This document shows positions 1 through 6,002 of a stretch of 10,844 bases of DNA, piece by piece; position 1 is the stretch's first letter, and each line of letters begins with the position of its first letter. The notes under the pieces were generated by a model. That model was not told the DNA's origin and did not search any database. It saw only the letters and a program-made list of their open reading frames with translations. The DNA is taken from the NCBI GenBank assembly GCA_004525335.1, contig SPCL01000065.1, positions 1 to 10,844 on the forward strand, in the 5' to 3' direction. The stretch comes from Thermodesulfobacteriales bacterium (GTDB lineage: Bacteria; Desulfobacterota_D; UBA1144; Nemesobacterales; UBA2774). Position numbers and translations under genes: made by a program.

Positions 1-244
1 CTGTATATACATCGTTATCTTTCCCAAGAAGGTTAATTCTTAAGTTTGTAAGCTCTTTAAACTCTGTAATTTCTTGTACTTTTTTTATAGAATTATAAGA
101 ATATCCAACCCTTTCATTGCCGGAATATATTCCCATCCAATATTCTTCATTAATGTCCTCTTGGCTTTGCGAATATGGGGTAAGGAAGAAGTGAATTGCT
201 ATTAACAACATGAACAAGCTTGATAACGCCTTAATTACTCTCAT
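1..244 (-). CDS. 5' part of a secreted protein, possibly transglutaminase-like N-terminal region (partial)
   Basis: An open frame of 81 codons starts at ATG 244-242 on the minus strand and runs off the left edge without a stop. The product begins MRVIKALSSLFMLLIAIHFF, a basic start followed by a hydrophobic core, and then reaches a polar TPYSQSQED stretch. This is a typical Sec signal peptide, so the protein is probably periplasmic or exported. The mature part starts with EEYWMGIYSGNERVGYSYN. A Trp-x-Gly-x-Tyr...Gly-x-x-x-Val-Gly-Tyr pattern of this kind is found, from memory, at the N-terminus of some secreted transglutaminase-like proteins, but the catalytic domain would lie outside the window, so this is only a hint. 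No Shine-Dalgarno sequence is obvious. No upstream in-frame start was found in the stretch I read back from this ATG. It is divergent from mqnC. Confidence 0.7.
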   Translation of the reverse strand, partial: MRVIKALSSLFMLLIAIHFFLTPYSQSQEDINEEYWMGIYSGNERVGYSYNSIKKVQEITEFKELTNLRINLLGKDNDVYT

Positions 245-274
245 GTTTGAATAATGTACATCTGTTTGATATCA

Positions 275-299
275 CACTCAAGTTAAATTTGTTTGAGTG
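275..299. repeat. Inverted repeat in the divergent spacer, candidate operator or plus-strand terminator
   Basis: CACTCAA (275-281) and TTGAGTG (293-299) form a perfect 7-bp inverted repeat. Two further G-T pairs can extend the stem inward, leaving a 7-nt loop. It sits 31 bp upstream of the start of the leftward gene and about 120 bp upstream of mqnC, so it could bind a dimeric regulator of the divergent pair. On the plus strand the right arm is followed by CATTTTTAG, so a weak terminator shielding mqnC is the alternative reading. Confidence 0.35.
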
Positions 300-374
300 C
301 ATTTTTAGTATCAAAAGGTACAGTGACATAAAAATAAGAAGATATTTCGGCATAATATCACTAAGAGTTAGTCA

Positions 375-411
375 TATAATCAATTGACACAGAAAATATA
401 TAGGGTTCAAT
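375..411 (+). promoter_or_regulatory. Candidate promoter elements upstream of mqnC
   Basis: A perfect TATAAT lies at 375-380 and would give a roughly 35-nt leader before the ATG at 420, but no good -35 hexamer stands 16-18 bp upstream. A perfect TTGACA follows at 384-389. Its best downstream partner is TTCAAT at 406-411 (16-bp spacer), which would start transcription almost on the ATG. The two readings exclude each other and neither is complete. The ribosome binding site of mqnC is also weak (AGGG at 402-405, 14 nt from the ATG). Confidence 0.25.
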
Positions 412-419
412 AAGTACTC

Positions 420-1499
420 ATGAAAGTTGAAGAAATATTCGATAAGGTTTTAAGTGATGAGCGGATAAATCCTGAAGAAGCGCTTACCCTACTTAAAAAC
501 GCAGATACTATAAAATTAGGATCTTTGGCTGATTCAATTAGAAGAAAATTTCATCCCGACGGCACTGTTACATTTGTTGCCGATACAAACCCCAACTATA
601 CGAATGTGTGTGACACTGAGTGTCTATTTTGTGCGTTCTGGAGACCACCGGGAGCGTCTGACGCTTATACTCTTAGCGTGGACAAAGTAATTGAGATTAT
701 GCGGACCTCTTACCATAACGGAGCTACTACAGTGCTCCTGCAAGGCGGCCACAATCCTGAGATAGGGCTTGACTACTACCTTGAACTGGTTAGAAGAACA
801 AGGGAAGAAATCCCTGAGCTTCACTTTCACGCTTTCTCGGCGCCTGAGATAAGCGCTATTGCTAAATATACTGGGATTACCACCCAAGACGTGTTGCAGC
901 AGCTCTGGGACGCTGGGCTAAGGACAATTCCCGGGGGCGGAGCCGAAGTGCTTTCAAACAGGGTCAGAAAAAAAATCAGCCCTCTTAAAATTGACGCCGA
1001 TCAGTGGATGAGGGTAACTAGAGAGGCTCATCTTATTGGTTTTAAAACAACAGCTACGATGATGTTCGGACATTTTGAAGAGGATGAGGATATAGTTGAG
1101 CATTTAGAAAGAATCCGTGAGTTGCAGGATGAGACGGGTAATTTCCTAGCATTTATTCCCTGGACATTTAAACCTAAAAATACTTTTCTTGAGAGAAAAT
1201 TTTCTTCAGAAGTTGGGGGAGACAGATATTTGCGTGTGCTTGCGCTCTCAAGAATTTATCTTGATAATTTTAAACACATACAGGGATCATGGTTTACTCA
1301 GGGAAATAAAGTTGGGACTATCTCTATGTACTACGGCGCTAGTGATCTTGGCGGAACATTGTTTGATGAAAATGTGCTCACTTGCGCGGAGAACAAGTAC
1401 AAATCAAGCCTAGAGGAGCTTGTCCATATGATTAAATCAGCCGGATTTAAGCCTGCCCAACGTAATACTTATTACGAAGTTCTTAATCGTTTTGAATAA
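420..1499 (+). CDS. mqnC: Cyclic dehypoxanthinyl futalosine synthase (radical SAM)
   Basis: MqnC converts dehypoxanthine futalosine to cyclic dehypoxanthine futalosine in the futalosine pathway of menaquinone synthesis, a cytoplasmic radical SAM reaction. The 359-aa product has the usual family length. The cluster motif is C64-x3-C68-x2-C71, followed by AFWR. LLQGG follows at 106-110, HFHAFSAPEI at 135-144, PGGGAE at 171-176 and TATMMFGHFE at 211-220. The HAFSAPEI and ATMMFGH signatures separate it from its paralogue MqnE, which in my recollection carries an AFTAVEI-like motif. The start is the ATG at 420. No other mqn gene lies in the window, so the pathway genes are scattered here. The gene is alone on its strand and ends TAATAG, with its stop 4 bp from the end of the convergent 126-aa gene, so the two transcripts should overlap. 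Confidence 0.93.
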   Translation: MKVEEIFDKVLSDERINPEEALTLLKNADTIKLGSLADSIRRKFHPDGTVTFVADTNPNYTNVCDTECLFCAFWRPPGASDAYTLSVDKVIEIMRTSYHNGATTVLLQGGHNPEIGLDYYLELVRRTREEIPELHFHAFSAPEISAIAKYTGITTQDVLQQLWDAGLRTIPGGGAEVLSNRVRKKISPLKIDADQWMRVTREAHLIGFKTTATMMFGHFEEDEDIVEHLERIRELQDETGNFLAFIPWTFKPKNTFLERKFSSEVGGDRYLRVLALSRIYLDNFKHIQGSWFTQGNKVGTISMYYGASDLGGTLFDENVLTCAENKYKSSLEELVHMIKSAGFKPAQRNTYYEVLNRFE

Positions 1500-1503
1500 T
1501 AGA

Positions 1504-1884
1504 TTACTTATCTTCTTTGAAACTAAGGATTCTTATTCTCCAAGAACTGTTGTTGAAATCCAGAAGATATTCCAAGCGGGAAAAATACATCAGCATGAAG
1601 TCAAAGAACTCATAAGCAGAGCTTGTATAGATTGTCTGATTTGTGAAGTCTGAAATATTAATTGAATCAAGCGATTGATATTCTGAAGGTGAGAGTTCAA
1701 AGTCGATCCCGCCCGCTTCTATCGTCATTTCTGTTTTTTCCTGTCCAATAGTTATATAACCCTGAAAATCTTCTCTGGACATTGTAAATCTTAGTGGGGC
1801 TACGTTATCAAGCAATCTAGAAGCTAGATATTCGTCTAATTCAGATAGGTGTATTGTTTTCAGTTCTTCATGACCAACATTCAT
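1504..1884 (-). CDS. Hypothetical 126-aa protein, second gene after the DUF6600-like gene
   Basis: I do not recognise this protein. It is 126 residues, acidic in its first half, with no signal peptide and no clear membrane helix. Visible features are FTMSREDFQGYITIG at 33-47, FELSPSEYQSLDSI at 62-75, and an aromatic amphipathic stretch, EFFDFMLMYFSRLEYLLDF, at 92-110 that could pack or bind a partner. The only usable start is ATG 1884-1882, because an in-frame TAA lies directly upstream. No Shine-Dalgarno sequence precedes the start, and a strong hairpin (1897-1932) ends 12 nt before it. It follows the DUF6600-like gene by 62 bp on the same strand, so co-transcription with control by the hairpin is plausible. 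The uninterrupted frame and tight fit between neighbours favour a real gene. Confidence 0.6.
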   Translation of the reverse strand: MNVGHEELKTIHLSELDEYLASRLLDNVAPLRFTMSREDFQGYITIGQEKTEMTIEAGGIDFELSPSEYQSLDSINISDFTNQTIYTSSAYEFFDFMLMYFSRLEYLLDFNNSSWRIRILSFKEDK

Positions 1885-1896
1885 TTACAAGATATG

Positions 1897-1932
1897 ATAT
1901 CCGAACCTTTGATGAATTAAAGGCTCGGATAT
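1897..1932 (-). other. Intercistronic RNA hairpin between the DUF6600-like gene and the 126-aa gene
   Basis: ATATCCGA (1897-1904) pairs with TCGGATAT (1925-1932), and CCTTT (1906-1910) with AAAGG (1919-1923), around an 8-nt loop. Between them, A1905/C1924 is a mismatch in plus-strand RNA but becomes a G-U wobble in minus-strand RNA. The minus transcript can therefore form a continuous 14-bp stem. No U-tract follows, so it does not look like a standard intrinsic terminator. An RNA-processing or stability element, or a translational control element for the next gene, fits better. That role is inference. Confidence 0.6.
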
Positions 1933-1946
1933 ATGGATATGAGTGA

Positions 1947-3482
1947 TTAGCGTCTTGAGAATGCGGGATTTTCTTGTGACGGCATTGTATTTACGTTTGG
2001 TTTGTAAGAACTACTTTGTGATACATTGCTTTTTTTACTCGAAGCTTGCTTCTGTTTGCTTGAGTAGTTTGTGTTGCCGGATTTCTTAGTGGATACCTGA
2101 TTTACCCTATTATAGGATCCTGTTTTCTTTTGGTATTGAGAGGTGTTCTCAATATTTGACCTCTGTGTACTCTTGTGCCCAAGATTAAGAGTGTTCTTCG
2201 ATGCCCCCTTATTATTGGAAACCTTGTTCCCTTTAATACTCTGTGTTTTTTGGTTAGCTGCTGGTTGTACGTATCTGGAATTTGCAGGCTGTCGATTTTT
2301 GTAACTATATTTGTTGTATCCGTCGGGAGTGGTATTGACCCTGTTTTGATTATTGTTTTTTTGTTGATTCTGATTATATATCTTTTTATTTGTTACTGTT
2401 GAGTTTCCTCTAATATCTTTATTCTGAGAAAATCCTGTCTTTATCGAAGGCTCGGAAATTCTTGTCTGATTCTTGTAATTAGAATTCACATTTGTCTTAG
2501 AAGACGGTCTGTTTAATTGTGTTTGCTTATGGGACAATGAATTATTTGTGTTATTTCTTGTAGAACCCTTTCTTGTAGAACCCTTGTTGTTAATCTGATT
2601 TCTATTTGTGGTAAACGAGTCTCTACTTGTTCTCTCTATTTTTGGTCTATAGACGCTATAGGTGCCGTCTTTGACAATGTTTATATTCTTATTGCCTCTT
2701 AATGTGACATTGTTCCTATCTACTATGTGGTGAGTTACCAGCTTGCTGTTGGAGTGTGTCTCAATGAAGTGCTTGTCAGGTCCGTAATTAATAACTTTGT
2801 TATTTACGCGCTTTATGTTTGTCACGTTTCTACTATTTCTTAGAACCACATCATAGTGAGGTGGAGGAAGTGCTGCTTTGCCTGCGTGTTTATGATGCCC
2901 AAATTTATTATAAGGCAAGAATACACAATGCGCTGCAGGAGGCTTGTAATGGTAGGGATTATTATAGTAATCATGGTAATAGCGGTGTTTCTTATGGTGG
3001 TAATTGTGACCATAAGGTTTGTAGTAATAGTTGTTATAAGAGTTAAAAACAAATCCGATTTCTATAAAAAAGCCTCTATCGGGAGGAAGTGGCGACCAGC
3101 CAATGTATTCAGGACTTTGTTGCCAGCTTACCCAAGCGGGCGCCCATGTGGTTCCGGGAATCCATAACCATCCTTGATAATCATCATATATCCACCTGCC
3201 GTAATGATATGTGGCCCAGCCCCAGGGTTCATAGGATATCCATATCCAGCCTTGATCCGACCACTCCCATCTTCCGTCGGTGTAGGGTTTCCAATCGGGG
3301 CCTACTTCGTATGGCTGCCATACATCACCAAATTCCACGTGGGGCGACCATCCGCCGTATGGGGAGAGTTCTTGATAGAAGACCTCTATGCTTAGTGTTT
3401 CTTGTGCATTAGATCTCTCAGTTAAAGCTATACCAGAGAAAATTGTAAAAATTATTCCTATTACGGCTATGTTTAATTTCAT
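1947..3482 (-). CDS. Secreted DUF6600-like (YXWGXW-type) protein with low-complexity tail
   Basis: The 511-aa product starts with a signal peptide, with likely cleavage after SNA at residue 26, so it is exported. Residues 35-134 form a tryptophan-rich domain: FYQELSPYGGW, VWQPYEVGPDWKPYTDGRW, GWIWISYEPWGWATYHYGRW, GWLWIPGTTWAPAWVSW and YIGWSPLPP. This order matches the DUF6600 / YXWGXW-repeat family of exported proteins of unknown function. Residues about 149-200 are rich in His and Tyr, which might bind metal. From about 285 to the end the chain is rich in Asn, Gln, Ser, Thr and Lys, basic and probably disordered. A good Shine-Dalgarno AAGGAG (3490-3495 on the minus strand) lies 7 nt from the ATG. 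It has its own candidate promoter and precedes the 126-aa gene. A surface or envelope role is inference. Confidence 0.85.
   Translation of the reverse strand: MKLNIAVIGIIFTIFSGIALTERSNAQETLSIEVFYQELSPYGGWSPHVEFGDVWQPYEVGPDWKPYTDGRWEWSDQGWIWISYEPWGWATYHYGRWIYDDYQGWLWIPGTTWAPAWVSWQQSPEYIGWSPLPPDRGFFIEIGFVFNSYNNYYYKPYGHNYHHKKHRYYHDYYNNPYHYKPPAAHCVFLPYNKFGHHKHAGKAALPPPHYDVVLRNSRNVTNIKRVNNKVINYGPDKHFIETHSNSKLVTHHIVDRNNVTLRGNKNINIVKDGTYSVYRPKIERTSRDSFTTNRNQINNKGSTRKGSTRNNTNNSLSHKQTQLNRPSSKTNVNSNYKNQTRISEPSIKTGFSQNKDIRGNSTVTNKKIYNQNQQKNNNQNRVNTTPDGYNKYSYKNRQPANSRYVQPAANQKTQSIKGNKVSNNKGASKNTLNLGHKSTQRSNIENTSQYQKKTGSYNRVNQVSTKKSGNTNYSSKQKQASSKKSNVSQSSSYKPNVNTMPSQENPAFSRR
2554..2583. repeat. Perfect 15-bp tandem duplication inside the low-complexity tail
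   Basis: TTTCTTGTAGAACCC occurs twice back to back. Read on the minus strand it encodes the pentapeptide GSTRK in tandem (GSTRKGSTR). The unit is a multiple of three, so the frame is kept. It marks recent slippage in the Asn/Ser/Lys-rich tail of the DUF6600-like protein. Confidence 0.85.
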
Positions 3483-3549
3483 TGCTTATCTCCTTTTCGA
3501 TGTTGCAATCACAGATGTACTGTTTATGCGGACTATGATTAATCACCTT

Positions 3550-3578
3550 GTTACAATATTAAACTTAAAGCGGAGCAA
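3550..3578 (-). promoter_or_regulatory. Candidate promoter of the DUF6600-like gene
   Basis: On the minus strand TTGCTC (3573-3578) is separated by 17 bp from TGTAAC (3550-3555), a 3/6 and 4/6 match to the sigma-70 hexamers. It would give a leader of about 60 nt ending in a strong Shine-Dalgarno sequence. The same TTGCTC hexamer serves as the -35 candidate upstream of eda. Confidence 0.35.
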
Positions 3579-3628
3579 TATGGTTTCATTCTTTATTTGA
3601 CTACGAGTGTTTATTTGAAGTTGAAATG

Positions 3629-3667
3629 AAAAAAGCCTCTAAGATAAATCAAATGTGGAGATGCTTT
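3629..3667 (-). terminator. Candidate rho-independent terminator after glgA
   Basis: In minus-strand RNA, AAAGCATCT (3667-3659) pairs with AGAGGCTTT (3640-3632) with one mismatch, and the stem runs into six Us (3634-3629). The loop is long (18 nt) and the stem is not GC-rich, so it is a weak example. Its place, 32 bp past the glgA stop and before the next gene's promoter, fits. Confidence 0.45.
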
Positions 3668-3698
3668 ATGTAGTTTTCTTAAAGTTTGTAAAATTTAT

Positions 3699-5198
3699 TT
3701 AGGCTAATAACTTTTGGTAAATCTCTTTATATGTTTTCCCCGACTTTCTCCAGGAAAAATCTTCTTTCATTGCTTTTGTTATTAATTTGCTCCAAGCTTT
3801 TTTATCTTCATATACTGAGATCGCCCTAAGTAGAGCGTCTAGGAGACTAACTTTAGAGAATTCATGGAAGATAAATCCATTACCGTTTTTCTTGTCATCA
3901 TTATAGTCTTTAACTGTATCCAATAGTCCTCCCGTACCTCGAACTACAGGTATAGTGCCGTATCTTAGAGCTATAATCTGACTCAGTCCGCAGGGTTCAA
4001 AACGTGAGGGCATAACTAACATATTTGCCCCTGCGTAAATCTTTCTTTCAAGATCTTCACTTGGTTTAATAGTGATGGAAAGATTCTTCTTGAACCTTCG
4101 GTTTGCTTTTCTTAACATTTGCTCAAAACGTGCTTCACCTGAGCCTATTATTACAACTTCATATCCAAGGTCGAAAATTTGTGGAAGCGATTCTAAGAGT
4201 AGATCTAAACCTTTTTGCTCAGTAAGTTTTGATACAAAACACAAGAGTGGGTATTCTTCACTTTCGTTGAGACCGAGGTCCCCTTTTATTTTGAGAGTGT
4301 TCGTAGCTTTTAACTCTGTTTCTTTAGAACTGAAATTTTTGTAAATCAATTTATCTGTCTCTGGGTTCCATTCGTCATAATCGATCCCGTTTAAAATTCC
4401 CGTCAGATTATTAGATTTCCTGGATACCCACTTTAAGACAGCGTCAAGACCGTATCCGTATTCTGTTTTTTTAATTTCCTCAGCAAATGTAGGGCTTACT
4501 GTGGTTACTAGGTCTGAGTATAGAATCCCGCCTTTTAATAGATTCACCTTTCCATATAACTCAAGTCCCTGTGAAGTAAAAAGGAATCCGGGAATACCGA
4601 ACTTGTCCATAATGTTTTTCTCGAATTGTCCTTGATAGGAGATGTTGTGGATCGTAAAGACTATTTTAGAATTTCTAAAAAACTCGTCGTCTTTGAGATG
4701 TTTTCTCCATTTAAGGCAAATAGGTATAAATGCGGTCTGCCAGTCGTGGCAATGTATTATGTCGGGCTTAAAATTAAGTGCTTTCGCGGCTTCTAGAGCG
4801 CCTAATGATAGAAAACCAAACCTAAGATCATTATCCTCAAATTCCCCTTTAGGTGTTGCGTAGATTTGATCTCTGCCAAAGTACTCATCGTTCTCAAGTA
4901 AATAAACTGTTACATCTTTATACTTGACCTCATACAGCTCCCCCTCTTCAACAAGCCAATCAATAGAAATAGCAACTCTCTTATCTAATTTCTTAACTTT
5001 TAATTTTAGGTTTCGTAGATTTTTTTTGACTTCTTTGTAATAAGGGAGAACCACTCTTACATCACAATCCAGGCCTGATAGCCTTCTGGATAAAGTTCCA
5101 ATTACTTCAGCCAGGCCGCCTACCTTTGCGAATGGTTCCATCTCAGAAACTACAAAGAGTATTTTTAATTTTGTTTTGTTTGCTACCGATGTTGCCAC
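3699..5198 (-). CDS. glgA: Glycogen (starch) synthase, ADP-glucose-dependent, GT5
   Basis: GlgA extends alpha-1,4-glucan chains from ADP-glucose in the cytoplasm. The 499-aa product has a normal length for the family and both GT-B halves. The N-terminal half carries KVGGLAEV (25-32, the sugar-nucleotide loop), HCHDWQTA (149-156), TIHN (182-185) and GILNGIDYDEWNP (267-279). The C-terminal half carries FVSKLTEQKG (321-330), PSRFEPCGLSQ (397-407, with the conserved Glu401) and GTGGLLDTV (421-429). In FVSKLTEQKG, Lys324 stands where most GlgA proteins have Arg (E. coli Arg300); Lys329, matching E. coli Lys305, is kept. The start is a GTG at 5198, fixed by AAGGAG 9 nt upstream and by an in-frame TAG just behind. 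It follows eda after 6 nt, so the two are almost certainly co-transcribed. Confidence 0.95.
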   Translation of the reverse strand: MATSVANKTKLKILFVVSEMEPFAKVGGLAEVIGTLSRRLSGLDCDVRVVLPYYKEVKKNLRNLKLKVKKLDKRVAISIDWLVEEGELYEVKYKDVTVYLLENDEYFGRDQIYATPKGEFEDNDLRFGFLSLGALEAAKALNFKPDIIHCHDWQTAFIPICLKWRKHLKDDEFFRNSKIVFTIHNISYQGQFEKNIMDKFGIPGFLFTSQGLELYGKVNLLKGGILYSDLVTTVSPTFAEEIKKTEYGYGLDAVLKWVSRKSNNLTGILNGIDYDEWNPETDKLIYKNFSSKETELKATNTLKIKGDLGLNESEEYPLLCFVSKLTEQKGLDLLLESLPQIFDLGYEVVIIGSGEARFEQMLRKANRRFKKNLSITIKPSEDLERKIYAGANMLVMPSRFEPCGLSQIIALRYGTIPVVRGTGGLLDTVKDYNDDKKNGNGFIFHEFSKVSLLDALLRAISVYEDKKAWSKLITKAMKEDFSWRKSGKTYKEIYQKLLA

Positions 5199-5204
5199 CT
5201 GAGC

Positions 5205-5834
5205 CTACTCCTTGTTTATCGTAGATAGTCTATCAACAATATTTCTAGTATTTTGTATGACTATTTCTAATTTGATTTTTTTATCTTGTGTAAGAAATGC
5301 GCTTGAAAGCCCAACTGCTGAAGCTCCTGCTTTTAGATACTCCGGAAAATTATCGTAGTTTACTCCCCCTGTGGCCATTATCTCTGCAAAGGGTAGCGCT
5401 TCTTTAATGGCTTTTATATATGACGGCCCACCCACAGCGCTTGCGGGAAATACTTTAACCATATCCACACCAAGCTTCCACGCATTTACGATTTCAGAAG
5501 ATGTAAGGGCGCCTTGTATTGTAGGCAAGCTGTGTGCTTTTGCCAAATAGACGATGTCTTCATCAGTGTGCGGCGATACTAAAAACTTTGCTCCGGATTC
5601 AAGTGCCTTCTGAGCCATCTTTGCATCAAGTAGAGTTCCAGCACCTACTATAACATCATCAATTTTACAGAGTTCAGCTATTACTCTTTCTGCCCTAGGG
5701 AAAGAAAAAGTAATTTCAATAACTTTTATTCCTCCCTCAATACACCCTCTTGCAAATTCAAGAGCAACATCAGGAGTATCTGCCCTAATGACGGCAATTA
5801 CTTTATTCTTTTTAATCTCTTCTAATGTATTCAC
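5205..5834 (-). CDS. eda: 2-keto-3-deoxy-6-phosphogluconate (KDPG/KHG) aldolase
   Basis: This class I aldolase splits KDPG to pyruvate and glyceraldehyde 3-phosphate, the last step of the Entner-Doudoroff pathway; many members also act on 4-hydroxy-2-oxoglutarate. The 209-aa length is typical. Visible family features are VIAVIR at 12-17, catalytic Glu40 in VIEIT, GAGT at 64-67, SPHTD at 87-91, the Schiff-base Lys127 in VKVFPAS, and TGGV at 155-158. The usual PG of the IPG-xxTPTE motif is replaced here by QGALTSSE, a mild divergence. The start is GTG 5834-5832. No ATG, GTG or TTG lies in frame in the stretch just upstream, and the Shine-Dalgarno is poor. A good promoter lies about 55-85 bp upstream. 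Its pairing with glgA suggests joint control of sugar breakdown and storage. Confidence 0.92.
   Translation of the reverse strand: MNTLEEIKKNKVIAVIRADTPDVALEFARGCIEGGIKVIEITFSFPRAERVIAELCKIDDVIVGAGTLLDAKMAQKALESGAKFLVSPHTDEDIVYLAKAHSLPTIQGALTSSEIVNAWKLGVDMVKVFPASAVGGPSYIKAIKEALPFAEIMATGGVNYDNFPEYLKAGASAVGLSSAFLTQDKKIKLEIVIQNTRNIVDRLSTINKE
5208..5213 (-). promoter_or_regulatory. Shine-Dalgarno of glgA lying inside the end of eda
   Basis: AAGGAG on the minus strand forms the last two sense codons of eda (Lys-Glu), directly before its TAG stop, and stands 9 nt from the GTG of glgA. Ribosomes finishing eda are therefore placed to start glgA, which points to translational coupling. The site also decides the GTG start of glgA. 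Confidence 0.75.
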
Positions 5835-5887
5835 TTTGATTAAGTTAACAGATATAAGCTTATGGTTTCAAGTACCAGTACTCTAAA

Positions 5888-5917
5888 ATTATACCGTTTT
5901 TGAAGTATAAAGAGCAA
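5888..5917 (-). promoter_or_regulatory. Promoter of the eda-glgA operon
   Basis: On the minus strand a perfect -10 TATAAT (5888-5893) lies 18 bp downstream of TTGCTC (5912-5917). This predicts a start of transcription near 5881 and a leader of about 45 nt before the eda GTG. It is the best sigma-70-like promoter in the window. Confidence 0.6.
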
Positions 5918-5931
5918 AAATTAAGTCTTTA

Positions 5932-5943
5932 TGAATTAATTCA
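5932..5943. promoter_or_regulatory. 12-bp palindrome next to the perR promoter, candidate operator
   Basis: TGAATTAATTCA is a perfect palindrome 7 bp upstream of the candidate perR -35 and 14 bp beyond the eda -35, in the 168-bp divergent spacer. Its GAAT...ATTC half-sites recall PerR/Fur boxes. Those boxes have an odd-spaced centre, so the match is incomplete. Binding by the adjacent PerR-like protein is a guess. Confidence 0.3.
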
Positions 5944-5950
5944 GAATGAT

Positions 5951-5981
5951 TTGCTGGAACTTTTAGTATTTGTGGTATAAA
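5951..5981 (+). promoter_or_regulatory. Candidate promoter of the PerR-like gene
   Basis: TTGCTG (5951-5956) and an extended -10, TGG-TATAAA (5973-5981), are spaced by 19 bp. Transcription would start near 5988, just before the Shine-Dalgarno AGAGG (5991-5995). This placement argues that the TTG at 5970, inside the promoter, is not the start codon. Confidence 0.5.
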
Positions 5982-6002
5982 ATAATAAACAGAGGTTTAT
6001 AT

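Noticed and set aside
420..1499. Aminodeoxyfutalosine synthase (MqnE) or an F420 synthase (CofG/CofH) for the first radical SAM gene
   Set aside because: HAFSAPEI, PGGGAE and ATMMFGH are the MqnC pattern.
2175..3412. Several plus-strand open frames of 70-107 codons across the DUF6600-like gene
   Set aside because: They are antisense to a clear signal-peptide protein with a conserved Trp-rich domain. Their translations look random, and repeat-rich, stop-poor sequence explains their length.
5970..6002. TTG start adding 11 residues to the PerR-like protein
   Set aside because: The TTG lies in the candidate -10 region, and the ATG at 6003 has a well-placed AGAGG. The shorter protein matches the length of PerR.
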